Assembly (NCBI RefSeq): GCF_023554105.1
Contig: NZ_JAMJWE010000001.1
Coordinates: 248,001 to 312,000 of the forward strand
DNA from: Brucella sp. 21LCYQ03
GTDB lineage: Bacteria > Pseudomonadota > Alphaproteobacteria > Rhizobiales > Rhizobiaceae
DNA: 64,000 nt
Direction: 5' to 3'
How positions within the stretch are numbered: position 1 is the first letter of the stretch; each line of letters starts with the position of its first letter. Below the pieces are notes generated by a model. It searched no databases. It saw only the letters and a list, made by a program, of their open reading frames with translations, and was not told the DNA's origin. Both the position numbers and the translations under genes were made by a program. This document shows positions 16,243 through 24,681 of this stretch, piece after piece.

Positions 16243-17178
16243 TTAGCGGATCAAAGCGAGAAAACCAGAGAGAGTCAGCACTGAAAGAACCGTCGAATAG
16301 AGGATGACATTCGACGTGATGGCAGCCTCGCGGCGATAGTGTTCAGCCAGCATGAAGGGGCCAGTTCCGGCAGGAAGGGCTGCAAGCAATGTGGCGCTTT
16401 GGGCAAGATGTGTTGGCAGATTGAAAACGTAAACCGCTAGCACCCATGTTGCCAACGGCATAACAATGAGTTTGACCGAGACGAGGAAGGCGATGGCGTT
16501 GACGCTATCGCGCTCAATCTTACGCGTTTGCGCTAGGAAAAGCCCAAGCGCAACCAATGCGCAAGGTGAAGCGGCGCCGCCCAGCATCTTGAGGAAGGTT
16601 TCGGCGGGGGCGGGAATGGTCAGGCCAGTCACAGGCATCAATGCGCCCAGAAATGGTGCAACGAGCAGCGGATTACGCATCAGAGAGCGCGCAACTTTCC
16701 AGATAAGGCGCAGCGGCTTCTTCTCTGTTTGCAGACCGATCTCAATCAGCACAATCGCAAAAGCAAAAGTCACGCAGACAGTGATGATGATCGAAATTGT
16801 CGTTGCAGCAAGAACACCGGAGCCGAATGCGATCATCGAAAGCGGGATGCCCATATAGCCTGTATTTGGATAGGCGGCATTCAGACCATCGAGCGCATTA
16901 TCCGCGAGCGAGAGCTTGCCGCGAAGACGAACAAGAAATGGAAGCACGAAAGCAATCGCGCTGCTGAGCAAAAAGACGCTGATAAAGCCGGGTTGCCAGA
17001 GATCGCTGCCATGGGTGTTGGCCATGATATCGAAAAGCAGGGCGGGCAGGGCGAGATAGACAACGAAGCGATTGAGTTCTGCTATTGCATGCGGGCCTAA
17101 TATTTTCAGCTTGAACGCCAGCCAGCCCGAAAAAATCAGGGCAAATACGGGAAGGACGACGATCAAAGTAGAAAGCAT
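16243..17178 (-). CDS. AEC family transporter (auxin efflux carrier-like permease)
   Basis: A 311-residue permease with about ten hydrophobic segments, matching the AEC (MdcF/AEC) family in length and in the motif NTGYMGIPL in the first half. Bacterial members export or import small carboxylates such as malate or malonate; the substrate here is unknown. The ATG at 17178 is used without a strong ribosome-binding site. The hairpin at 17209 separates it from the upstream mltB-like gene, so it is probably transcribed from its own promoter. Confidence 0.85.
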   Translation of the reverse strand: MLSTLIVVLPVFALIFSGWLAFKLKILGPHAIAELNRFVVYLALPALLFDIMANTHGSDLWQPGFISVFLLSSAIAFVLPFLVRLRGKLSLADNALDGLNAAYPNTGYMGIPLSMIAFGSGVLAATTISIIITVCVTFAFAIVLIEIGLQTEKKPLRLIWKVARSLMRNPLLVAPFLGALMPVTGLTIPAPAETFLKMLGGAASPCALVALGLFLAQTRKIERDSVNAIAFLVSVKLIVMPLATWVLAVYVFNLPTHLAQSATLLAALPAGTGPFMLAEHYRREAAITSNVILYSTVLSVLTLSGFLALIR

Positions 17179-17204
17179 GGCGAGATCAACTTACAAGGGG
17201 AATG

Positions 17205-17233
17205 CAAAAAGGCGCGGAGGTGGTCCGCGCCTT
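17205..17233 (-). terminator. Terminator after the MltB-type transglycosylase gene
   Basis: Perfect ten-base stem AAGGCGCGGA / TCCGCGCCTT around GGTGG (17209-17233), followed on the minus strand by a T run (17205-17210). It lies 14 bases past the stop of the transglycosylase gene. Confidence 0.85.
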
Positions 17234-17247
17234 CGAGATTGTCAAAA

Positions 17248-18471
17248 TCAGAGCTTTTCGAGCAGTTCCGGTGTTGGCCAGGAATCAGCAGGCATGCCCA
17301 AACGCAATTGTTCGGTGCGAACAGCATCGCGGGTCAGTACACCGAAGACGCCGTCAATCTTGCCCATGTCGTAGCCACGCGCCTGCAACTTGGTCTGGAG
17401 TTCCTTCATCTGTTCCTGCGTCAGGCCTTGATCAGGATTGCCAGCATTAAAAGCTGGAGCACCTGCAAGACGGGTCGCGAAATAGGCAGCGGTCGTTGCG
17501 TAAACAATCGACTTGTTCCATTCAACGAAGATGTCGAAATTTGCATAGGAAAGAAACGCGGGACCTTTGCGACCCAATGGCAGCAACAGCGATGCATCGC
17601 CGTCATCGGGGCCGAGTGGGCCATTGAGGCCGGTTACACCGTGCTGCGCCCACCACGAATGCGGCTTGCGATTGGTGCGGATGGATTCTTCCCAAGGGAG
17701 ATCCTGTGTGATGCGTACTTCTTCAAGCCAAGGCTCGCCACGCTTCCAGCCGAGTTCGGAAATCATACGGCCAGCGGTCATCATAGCATCAGGGATGCTG
17801 TTTTTCAGATCAACCTTGCCGTCGCCGTCGCCATCAACGCCACGTTCAAGGTAATCTTTCGGCAGAAGCTGCATCATGCCGATTTCACCAGCCCATGCGC
17901 CGGTTGTGGCGGCATCGACAACGCCGGTATCAAAAAGCTTAAGCAGCGCGATTAATTGCGGGCGGAATAGGTCTGGACGACGGCAATCGTAAGAAAGCGT
18001 TACCAGTGCGTTCAGCGTATCGAAATCGCCCTGAATGGCGCCGTAATCGGTTTCCAGTCCCCAGAAGGCTGCGAGGACCGGGCCGGGAACGCCATAGGTT
18101 TCTTCGACTTTTTTGAAGACGTCAGCATGCTTGGCGAGATTGTTCTGGCCATTCTTCAGGCGCGCTTCGGAGATCAATCGCTTGGAAAAATCGGTGAAGG
18201 TGAGGTTGAAAACCGTCTGCTTGCGGTCGCGATCCAGAACTTTTTGTTCGAGCGTCGCCTTGTGCAATTCAGCAATGCCCTTTTCGCCAACACCTGCTTC
18301 GCGTGCTTCTTTGGTCAGATTTTCCATCCACTGACCATAATCGATTTCGCATTCAGGCTTCGGTTGATTAGCCGTATCCGTTGCGGCAGTCGGGGCCGGA
18401 GAAGCGAGAGCAGGGGAAATTGCAGTTGATGCCAGTAAAGCGGCAGCCATCACTGAAGCGATAAGTTTCAT
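17248..18471 (-). CDS. Lytic murein transglycosylase, MltB type
   Basis: A 407-residue periplasmic enzyme. A signal peptide covers residues 1-23 (MKLIASVMAAALLASTAISP then ALA). The SLT_2 (MltB) domain covers about 40-335, with catalytic E140 in AFWGLETDYGA. A C-terminal peptidoglycan-binding domain (about 345-405, LQTKLQARGYDMGKIDGVFG) anchors it to the wall. It cleaves the MurNAc-GlcNAc bond to give 1,6-anhydro ends. No lipobox, so it should be soluble, unlike E. coli MltB. The GH25 muramidase gene lies 116 bases upstream on the same strand. Confidence 0.92.
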   Translation of the reverse strand: MKLIASVMAAALLASTAISPALASPAPTAATDTANQPKPECEIDYGQWMENLTKEAREAGVGEKGIAELHKATLEQKVLDRDRKQTVFNLTFTDFSKRLISEARLKNGQNNLAKHADVFKKVEETYGVPGPVLAAFWGLETDYGAIQGDFDTLNALVTLSYDCRRPDLFRPQLIALLKLFDTGVVDAATTGAWAGEIGMMQLLPKDYLERGVDGDGDGKVDLKNSIPDAMMTAGRMISELGWKRGEPWLEEVRITQDLPWEESIRTNRKPHSWWAQHGVTGLNGPLGPDDGDASLLLPLGRKGPAFLSYANFDIFVEWNKSIVYATTAAYFATRLAGAPAFNAGNPDQGLTQEQMKELQTKLQARGYDMGKIDGVFGVLTRDAVRTEQLRLGMPADSWPTPELLEKL

Positions 18472-18587
18472 CGAGAGAACTCACAATTAAAGAGGGAAAT
18501 AACGTCCCCATTTGTTTTTTAAGCTATTGCCTCATCACGTCATGGAAATGAAGCGAAACTTAGTGTGAGCTTCCGTTTATTGCTGAG

Positions 18588-19421
18588 TTAACGGACCTTG
18601 TTGCTTTCCAGCCACTTTTTCCATGCTCCGGCGCTGCCTGCGAAGACATTGATGTCTGCATCACCCTTGATGCCGGGAATGGTGCCGGTGCCAGTATATT
18701 GCCAGAATGTCCATGGATGCGGGCCGTATTTCTCAGTTGGATGACCGGCGGTCGAGCGCAACCAGAACGGATAGCCGCTCAACTGGTTGAGGTTGTTCTC
18801 ATCGAAGAAGTCGACGGTCGTGTAAATGATTGGGCGTTTGCCATAATGCTTTTCAACGGCATCAAGGAAAATCTTCATTTCTTTGCGCACGATGACTTCG
18901 TTCGGCCTTAGCTTGCACGAGGGCGAATGTGCATTCCATTCCATGTCGAGTACGGGCGGCAATGCATTTGGATCACGTGGCACATTCTGGATATACCAGC
19001 GCGCCTGCTCAATGGCCGGACGGCAGAAATAATAGAAATGATAGGCGCTGCGCGGAATGCCAGCTCGTTTTGCGCCATTCCAGTGTTCGGTAAAGCGATC
19101 ATCAAAACGGTCACCGCCTTCAGTCGCTTTGATGAACGCAAAGGAAATGCCGCTGCGCCGCACGGCGTTCCAATCAACATCGACCTGATATTTGGAAACA
19201 TCTGTGCCGTGGATTGGATAATGCCAAGGTGTGCGACCTGTCCATTCAAACGGCTTGCGATCACCAAAGCGCGGCGCGTTAACCGCGCCGGATGGGCGCG
19301 CCATCTGCTGCATCGAATTGCCTGACTTTTTAACGTCGGCGAAATCATAATCGACGGTCGTGCAGCCAGCGAGAAGTAGCATGCCAAGGGCTAGAATGCT
19401 GCGGTTGGCCAGTTGCTTCAT
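18588..19421 (-). CDS. GH25 family muramidase, lipoprotein
   Basis: A 277-residue lipoprotein. The lipobox LLAGC puts the lipidated cysteine at C20. The GH25 lysozyme domain covers about 68-272 and has the usual catalytic residues: D74 in GTDVSKYQ, and D159 and E161 in VLDMEWN. It cleaves the beta-1,4 bond of peptidoglycan and is likely anchored in the outer membrane facing the wall. In Gram-negatives this family is less common than transglycosylases; related genes in Brucellaceae may help wall remodelling or secretion. The gene is divergent from the AT-rich secreted protein and upstream of the MltB-type gene. Confidence 0.88.
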   Translation of the reverse strand: MKQLANRSILALGMLLLAGCTTVDYDFADVKKSGNSMQQMARPSGAVNAPRFGDRKPFEWTGRTPWHYPIHGTDVSKYQVDVDWNAVRRSGISFAFIKATEGGDRFDDRFTEHWNGAKRAGIPRSAYHFYYFCRPAIEQARWYIQNVPRDPNALPPVLDMEWNAHSPSCKLRPNEVIVRKEMKIFLDAVEKHYGKRPIIYTTVDFFDENNLNQLSGYPFWLRSTAGHPTEKYGPHPWTFWQYTGTGTIPGIKGDADINVFAGSAGAWKKWLESNKVR

Positions 19422-19535
19422 ACAGGTGTCTCATCGCAAGAAAACAGATATTGCTTATGTGTTAGCGTATCCGGGTGCGAACGTCACATATTATTTTGAT
19501 TTCGAGAGATTACTTAACAAATTCAAGGTGATGTT

Positions 19536-20069
19536 ATGTTGATTAATGTAAGAGAGACTTTTGTAGGCTCCCTTTTGGGGGGGGCGGCTTCGGTATTGCT
19601 TTTAGGTTGGAGTTCAGCCATGGCAGCGGACGTGCCTGCTAAACCAGCAAATGCTGTCGTTAATTCAAACTTAGAAGAAGATTATAGTGTCACAATGAAC
19701 AATTTAGGAGACAAGGACTTACGACTTGAGAAGGGGATTGTAGAGTGCATGCATAATTCTGGTGAATCGAAGTTTTTTGTTTTGGTAGGTACTCCATATA
19801 ATGTTTCTTTAGCTGATAGTAATGAATTTTTTGCAGATTGTACTAATTCAAATAAAGAAGTTAACTGGAAAGTATTTATAGAAAATAAAAATGATGAGGT
19901 TAACATAATTAGATTTTCACATCGTAAGTGGAATGGAAGTTGGGTTACTTCTATCACGGATTTGGATGGCAGTATTGATGCTACCTGCGGCGGCACGCCT
20001 TGCGCTAATACGGGTACGCCTGGCGTCCCAACGGTTGGTCCTATAGTGATAAATATTCGCGATCAATGA
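19536..20069 (+). CDS. Hypothetical secreted protein, AT-rich, with G8 tract
   Basis: A 177-residue protein with a signal peptide (cleavage predicted after AMA, residues 28-30). Mature part: an acidic, Asn-rich domain with Cys at 71, 102, 151 and 156 that could form two disulfides, and a Gly/Pro/Thr-rich C terminus. I do not recognise the family. Codons between 19650 and 19930 are far more AT-rich than in neighbouring genes, which suggests acquisition. A run of eight G (19577-19584) lies in the signal-peptide region, in frame as drawn. AAGGTG precedes the ATG. Its end overlaps the convergent btaB gene by seven bases. Confidence 0.7.
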   Translation: MLINVRETFVGSLLGGAASVLLLGWSSAMAADVPAKPANAVVNSNLEEDYSVTMNNLGDKDLRLEKGIVECMHNSGESKFFVLVGTPYNVSLADSNEFFADCTNSNKEVNWKVFIENKNDEVNIIRFSHRKWNGSWVTSITDLDGSIDATCGGTPCANTGTPGVPTVGPIVINIRDQ

Positions 20070-20737
20070 CGATTTATAAATCTTACCTTTTCAGAAAACC
20101 CTCGGTTGAGAGAAACGTTTTGGATCATGGCTTTGTTTGAAGAAGCAAGTGATTGGCAAACCTCTGTAAGATCTTCGCGAGGCGTCACATGGAACCAATT
20201 TAACCATGTGAAAAGTGCTTTTTTAAACCAGCGCGGTAGTCCTTGTTGATTGCCAAAGTCGACGATGTGAAGTTCGCCACCCGGATTGAGGTGGCGTATG
20301 GATTCTTTAATAACTGATTGCCATTCTGGGATCATAGAGATGGCATAGGAAATGAAGATACGGTCGAAACTGTTTACATTGAAAAGTGAGCTGGGATCAA
20401 AATGTGTCGCGTCGGCACGTTCGAGTTTTGTGCGCTCCGCAATTCCTGCACGCTTTGCTGCGGCTTGAGCGGTTTCGAGCATTTCGGCCGAAATATCTAT
20501 GCCGTAGAGTTTTGCGCTAGGGTAGGTCTTCGCGGTTTTGACCAGATTGCGTCCCGTACCGCAGCCGATTTCCAGAGCGCTGCCGCCTTCAGGCACGTTG
20601 AGACCCGCAATCATCGTATCGCGCCCGAGAAGATAATATTTGCGCGTCGCATCGTAGAAGTGTCTCTGGTAGCGATAGACACGGTCCATAAGACTGGCAT
20701 GCTCTACGCTGCTGCTCTGTTTTTGATGGACGCTCAT
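20063..20737 (-). CDS. btaB: Betaine-lipid N-methyltransferase BtaB
   Basis: A 224-residue class I SAM-dependent methyltransferase with the SAM motif ALEIGCGTGRNL (residues 53-64 approximately) and the substrate-side motif LHIVDFGNQQGLPRWF. The N terminus DRVYRYQRHFYDATRKYYLLGRD is typical of BtaB. It adds three methyl groups to diacylglycerylhomoserine to give DGTS, a phosphorus-free membrane lipid. It starts one base after the btaA stop codon, so the two are one operon. Assignment rests on both the sequence and the btaA neighbour. Confidence 0.9.
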   Translation of the reverse strand: MSVHQKQSSSVEHASLMDRVYRYQRHFYDATRKYYLLGRDTMIAGLNVPEGGSALEIGCGTGRNLVKTAKTYPSAKLYGIDISAEMLETAQAAAKRAGIAERTKLERADATHFDPSSLFNVNSFDRIFISYAISMIPEWQSVIKESIRHLNPGGELHIVDFGNQQGLPRWFKKALFTWLNWFHVTPREDLTEVCQSLASSNKAMIQNVSLNRGFSEKVRFINRH

Positions 20738-20738
20738 A

Positions 20739-21974
20739 TTATGCGTCTTTCAATACATAGAGGTGAAAGCCGCCATAAATAGAAGAGCGGTCACGGTCAT
20801 GCAAAGCACGAGATTGTTCAGCATGATAATCCCAATGGTCGAGTATTGAGGCATCAACCCGGCCCGGCAGCAGGCTTGGCTCGGCTGCTGTGCGGAAGAT
20901 AACGCGCGCACCGGGTGCTGCTGTTCTGGTAATTTCGCCCCAGAGCGCGTTGAGCTGTGCGTCGTTCATCCAGTCTTGCGCGTCGAGCAGAATATAGCGA
21001 TCCACCGACGAAGCAGGCTTTTTGGCGAGAAACTCTGTGTAATTTGCATTGCGCACGCTCATGCGATCAACGCGCGTGCGTACAGTGTCGAAGTTCACGC
21101 GCGCGAGATAAGGCGGCAGAGGGCCGGTCTCGTCGTCATTGCTATAGCCGCGTCCAAACGCCTGCCATGCGAAATAGTTTTCGCTGAGAGGGAAGGCGCA
21201 GGCGAGTTTCTCAAGCCGAGCGCGGAGCACGAAAGCCATGTCGCCATTTCCGGCTGTTGCCAAGGCATCATATTGCTGTGGTGGAATGCCAAGGCCAAAA
21301 AGCGATGACTTACGCGCTGTAGCCCAGCGGACCATTCGTTTTACAAACAATGGTGCTAGGGCAGTATCAAAGAACGTGCGCTGTTCTTCCATGGTGCGTG
21401 CTTTGAGAATATCGCGCGGATCAATGCCATAAAGACGGGCAACGCGATGGCCCATGCCAATGAAAACGCCAAGCAGGCCATGGCGGTAGAGATCGCGAGA
21501 GAAGATAGAAATGCGCTGGCGACCACTCCATTTGCGCTTTTCCCAATAGGCTCGGCTTTCGCTATCAAGATGTGGTCGAATGAAGCGCTGATAGGCTGCA
21601 AGATTGGCCTTGTCATCGGCTTTTCCATAGAAGCGGTAGAATGTTGAGAAGTCCGGCAAGTGTTTGAGCGCCGCGAGCTTCAGCCGATTAAACGCGACAT
21701 GGGCATTGTTCAGATCGACCGCTTCTACCGAAGCCGGGTCAGCAGTCAGATAAGAAAGTGCGTTGCAGCCGCCCGACGCGATAGTCACTATACGGTGGCC
21801 CGGTTCAATGGCAAGCGCCGCCATATCGACTTCCGGGTCCTCCCATATCTGCGGATAAACCAGCCCTTTAAACAGCCAGGCAAATAGTCTTTCGGAAACA
21901 CCGTCTTTTGAAAGTGCATTGTTTTGAGTGACTGCACGCTTGAGGATTGTATCGTTCGCGCTTCTCTTTTTCAT
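20739..21974 (-). CDS. btaA: SAM:diacylglycerol 3-amino-3-carboxypropyltransferase BtaA
   Basis: A 411-residue protein of the DUF3419/BtaA family. It transfers the 3-amino-3-carboxypropyl group of SAM to diacylglycerol, the first step of DGTS synthesis. Diagnostic segments are YPQIWEDPEVDM near residue 40, the SAM-binding stretch TIASGGCNALSYL near 65-77, and the acidic LLDAQDWMND near the C terminus. In rhizobia the btaAB operon is induced under phosphate starvation by PhoB, and a candidate Pho box lies about 75 bases upstream of this start codon. Confidence 0.93.
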   Translation of the reverse strand: MKKRSANDTILKRAVTQNNALSKDGVSERLFAWLFKGLVYPQIWEDPEVDMAALAIEPGHRIVTIASGGCNALSYLTADPASVEAVDLNNAHVAFNRLKLAALKHLPDFSTFYRFYGKADDKANLAAYQRFIRPHLDSESRAYWEKRKWSGRQRISIFSRDLYRHGLLGVFIGMGHRVARLYGIDPRDILKARTMEEQRTFFDTALAPLFVKRMVRWATARKSSLFGLGIPPQQYDALATAGNGDMAFVLRARLEKLACAFPLSENYFAWQAFGRGYSNDDETGPLPPYLARVNFDTVRTRVDRMSVRNANYTEFLAKKPASSVDRYILLDAQDWMNDAQLNALWGEITRTAAPGARVIFRTAAEPSLLPGRVDASILDHWDYHAEQSRALHDRDRSSIYGGFHLYVLKDA

Positions 21975-22331
21975 GCCATGTTCCCGGTTATTGCGCTGTC
22001 AAATCACTGGTGTATCCAGACTTGTTTGGCAGAGTTAAACATTGTCGGGTAACAGGCGCGTGACGCAGAAAATTATGGTTAGCACTTTGTTATTATGGCG
22101 GTTTGTTACCGCTCGTAAGACTATTTGAGAGAACCTTTCCGCATGCTCGCCGTTTTCTAACGTGATGTTGGCGTCGTCAAACACATCGCTTGGAAATAGC
22201 TCTGGGGACAAAAGCGTGATGTGACGAATGTCTTTTCGAGGTGATGGGCCGTTAAACCGGTCAAGCACAATAAATCAGAAAGCGTTGGCTATATCCCCGC
22301 AACGCTTCAATTTAGGGTAAGGAGAGCCACC
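21975..22331. other. Intergenic region, btaA / small lipoprotein
   Basis: It holds the candidate Pho box for btaA. It also holds a stretch (22099-22126) that resembles 24811-24838 upstream of the SLT transglycosylase. A 77-codon frame on the minus strand starts with GTG, has no ribosome-binding site and is not accepted. Confidence 0.4.
22049..22066 (-). promoter_or_regulatory. Candidate Pho box upstream of btaA
   Basis: Read on the minus strand, GCGTCAC and CTGTTAC are separated by GCGC, giving two 7-bp half-sites 11 bp apart. The PhoB consensus is a direct repeat close to CTGTCAT with this spacing; the second half-site matches well and the first moderately. Position 75-92 bases before the btaA ATG is suitable. 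Confidence 0.4.
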
Positions 22332-22544
22332 GTGAAGAAGTTTTTCATTGCTTCAGTTGCTGCCGTATCGTTTTTGAGTCTTGCAGCCTGTAGCGACAAT
22401 TCAAAAGACACCAGCAATGCTCCGGCTGCACCAGCGCCTGAAGCGCCAGCTGCACCAGCAGCGCCAGCTAATAACACGACGACGACCCCTGCTACCCCTG
22501 CGCCTTCAACGCCGGGTACAACGGGAACTCCGCCTGCAAACTAG
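22332..22544 (+). CDS. Small Ala/Pro/Thr-rich lipoprotein
   Basis: A 70-residue protein. A lipoprotein signal peptide ends in SLAAC with the lipidated cysteine at C20. The mature 50 residues are almost entirely Ala, Pro, Thr, Asn and Gly, a flexible low-complexity chain that could span toward the peptidoglycan. The start is GTG at 22332, after AAGGAGAG. No domain is recognisable; role unknown. It is followed by two hairpins before the next lipoprotein gene. Confidence 0.7.
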   Translation: MKKFFIASVAAVSFLSLAACSDNSKDTSNAPAAPAPEAPAAPAAPANNTTTTPATPAPSTPGTTGTPPAN

Positions 22545-22560
22545 CTTGCAGTTACCGTCA

Positions 22561-22614
22561 CGTGAATGCCCATGGTATTCACACGTTTCAGATGGCGGTC
22601 CGTTTTCGGGCCGC
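22561..22614 (+). terminator. Two hairpins between the small lipoprotein genes
   Basis: CGTGAAT (22561-22567) pairs with ATTCACACG (22577-22585, one bulge), and GCGGTCCG (22595-22602) pairs with CGGGCCGC (22607-22614) through one G-U pair. Only TATTT follows the second stem, so termination may be partial. Confidence 0.4.
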
Positions 22615-22640
22615 TATTTGCCTCGAAGGGAGCGGAATAG

Positions 22641-23078
22641 GTGACAAATTCCGCGATCGTTGGAAACAAAGATGAGATGAGCGCGTTTTCACAGTTTAAA
22701 CGTCGCCTTTCTTCGGTTATGGCTTTTGTAATGAGCCGTAATTTTTTGTTTTTGATTTCCGCTGTTATTCTTGTTGCACTTGCTGCTTGCGGCAAGGGAA
22801 GCGACGATACGGATGCCGTGTCCGCCCAGCCAGAGCAAGAAACCTCTACTCCTGCGCCCGTCGCACAAGAGCAGGATGGCCCTAATCTTATTAAGGCTTT
22901 GGAAGATAATTCTGGTGTGATGACACCAGAACAGCAGGCCGCAGCCGTTGAACGTGCCCGTAGTAACGCGGAAGCCGCAGCTAAAGCAGTCGGCCAGACC
23001 GAGCAACAGGCTCAAGCGGCAGGTGAAGCCGCTGCAAGTTCCGCACAGCGTTCTTTTTCAGAACGTCAGGCCCAATAA
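22641..23078 (+). CDS. Hypothetical lipoprotein, Gln/Ala-rich C terminus
   Basis: A 145-residue protein. The hydrophobic segment MSRNFLFLISAVILVALAAC (31-50) ends in a lipobox cysteine at C50. The mature part is acidic, and residues 93-140 (TPEQQAAAVERARSNAEAAA onward) look like a long amphipathic or coiled helix. The GTG at 22641 has a good ribosome-binding site (AAGGGAG), which gives an unusually long 30-residue leader before the signal sequence; ATG codons at 22677 and 22731 would give a shorter one but lack such a site. Function unknown. Confidence 0.65.
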   Translation: MTNSAIVGNKDEMSAFSQFKRRLSSVMAFVMSRNFLFLISAVILVALAACGKGSDDTDAVSAQPEQETSTPAPVAQEQDGPNLIKALEDNSGVMTPEQQAAAVERARSNAEAAAKAVGQTEQQAQAAGEAAASSAQRSFSERQAQ

Positions 23079-23167
23079 CTATTTTGTTTGTTGCTAAATT
23101 ATTGTTTTTTCGTCGATCGTTGCGTGTTGTTGTTTCCAGTCTTTACAGAATTCTATAGAAGCGATTC

Positions 23168-23878
23168 ATGTCGATCTGGGTCCAAATCGGTGAATTCTTC
23201 ACCTCTATAACGCTCAGCGCTATTTCCAGCGTCATTGAAGCTGTGCGAACAGTTTTTGAAGGCGATGCCGACACGCGCCGACGCGTTGCTTTTTCTATCG
23301 CGATGATTGCGCTTTCCGCCAAAATGGCGAAGGCAGATGGTGTCGTGACTCAGGATGAATTTCGCGCATTCCAGCGGATTTTCTCCGTCCCTGAAGAAGA
23401 ACATGCGCATGTTGTGCGTCTGTATAATCTCGCGCAGCAGGATGTCGCCGGTTATGAGAGCTATGCATGTCAGCTTGCGGGGCTTTGTCGCGAAGGTGAT
23501 GAGAATTGTCATTTGTTAGAAGACATTCTCGATGGGCTGTTTCATATAGCGACCGCTGATGGCTATGTTCATGAAAAGGAAATGGCGTTCCTTTCGAATG
23601 TAGCCGAGATTTTTGGCTATGACGAAGAAGGCTTCGACCGCATCGCTTTGCGACATGTCAGCCGCGGCGAGGGCGATCCCTTTGCCATTCTTGGTTTGAA
23701 ACGTGGTGTTTCTTTTGAAGAAGCGCGCAAAAAATATCGCGCGCTGGTCAAAGAGCATCATCCGGACAGGCTTTTTGCTGAAGGCCTTCCGCTGGAATTC
23801 ATTAATATTGCAAATGCGCGCCTCGCTGCCATTAACAGTGCTTGGGCCAGTGTCGTGAAGCAACTGGAGGCCGCATGA
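23168..23878 (+). CDS. TerB-DnaJ domain co-chaperone (DjlA-like)
   Basis: A 236-residue protein. A hydrophobic N terminus (1-25) may touch the membrane. A TerB-like helical domain covers about 38-150 with two acidic ADG motifs (56-58 and 130-132), and a C-terminal J domain covers about 170-234 with HPD at 198-200, the motif that stimulates DnaK. The layout matches DjlA, a membrane-associated co-chaperone. Its ATGA stop overlap with the amidase gene gives translational coupling, so a link with wall turnover or envelope stress is suggested by context only. Confidence 0.85.
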   Translation: MSIWVQIGEFFTSITLSAISSVIEAVRTVFEGDADTRRRVAFSIAMIALSAKMAKADGVVTQDEFRAFQRIFSVPEEEHAHVVRLYNLAQQDVAGYESYACQLAGLCREGDENCHLLEDILDGLFHIATADGYVHEKEMAFLSNVAEIFGYDEEGFDRIALRHVSRGEGDPFAILGLKRGVSFEEARKKYRALVKEHHPDRLFAEGLPLEFINIANARLAAINSAWASVVKQLEAA

Positions 23879-24681
23879 GTGGTTTAGATATCAAGCCGAT
23901 AGATGACTTGGCAGCGCTTGCATTGGAAAAGCCGGATTATCCGACTGCTACTATTGATGCCTCGCCGAACTTCGGACCTCGCAAGGATGGTAAGACGCCG
24001 ACTTATCTGATCCTGCATTATACGGGGCTGGCGACAGCAGAGGAGGCGCTTGAGGTTCTCAAGTCTCCTGAACGCGAAGTCTCGGCGCATTATCTGGTTC
24101 ATGAAGATGGACGTGTTGTGCAGATGGTGTCTGAAAAGGCGCGCGCATGGCATGCGGGAAACAGCTTCTGGAAAGGCGAAATCGATATTAATTCGGCTTC
24201 CATCGGCATTGAGATCGTCAATCCGGGTGTTCTCGAAAACTATCCTCCATTTGCTGAGCAGCAAATCGCGGCGGTTATCGATCTGTGTCGCAGCATTTGC
24301 TCGCGTTATGAAATCCGTCTCGAAAATGTGCTTGCCCATTCAGACATCGCACCAGAGCGCAAGACTGATCCGGGACATAACTTCCCATGGAGGCAACTGC
24401 ATGAAGCAGGCATTGGCCATTACATCGAGCCAACGCCGATCCGTGGCGGTCGCTTTCTCGCGCGCGGCGAACAAGGTCAACCTGTCGAGGCTTTGCAATC
24501 GATGCTTGCGCTTTATGGATATAAAATCGAGATCAATGGTGCGTTCGATGAGGCCACTGAGATCGTGATTAAGGCCTTTCAGCGGCATTTTCGGACACAA
24601 AATGTGGACGGTGTAGCTGATGTATCTACTATAGACACGCTCTACAGACTTATTTTTTCATTGCAAAATGTTACCGCATAA
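23875..24681 (+). CDS. N-acetylmuramoyl-L-alanine amidase, AmiD type
   Basis: A 268-residue zinc amidase (Amidase_2 domain about 25-180) plus a C-terminal peptidoglycan-binding domain (about 200-262). Zinc ligands fit H48 (LILHYTG), H155 (LAHSDIAP) and D165 (KTDPGHNFPW). It cuts the bond between MurNAc and the stem peptide. No signal peptide or lipobox is visible, so it may act in the cytoplasm on recycled muropeptides, as AmpD does, although the wall-binding domain suggests a periplasmic site. The ATG at 23875 overlaps the djlA-like stop by four bases. Confidence 0.87.
   Translation: MSGLDIKPIDDLAALALEKPDYPTATIDASPNFGPRKDGKTPTYLILHYTGLATAEEALEVLKSPEREVSAHYLVHEDGRVVQMVSEKARAWHAGNSFWKGEIDINSASIGIEIVNPGVLENYPPFAEQQIAAVIDLCRSICSRYEIRLENVLAHSDIAPERKTDPGHNFPWRQLHEAGIGHYIEPTPIRGGRFLARGEQGQPVEALQSMLALYGYKIEINGAFDEATEIVIKAFQRHFRTQNVDGVADVSTIDTLYRLIFSLQNVTA

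Noticed and set aside
22035-22268. 77-codon minus-strand frame before btaA
   Set aside because: GTG start without ribosome-binding site, no protein-like features, and it overlaps the candidate btaA promoter.
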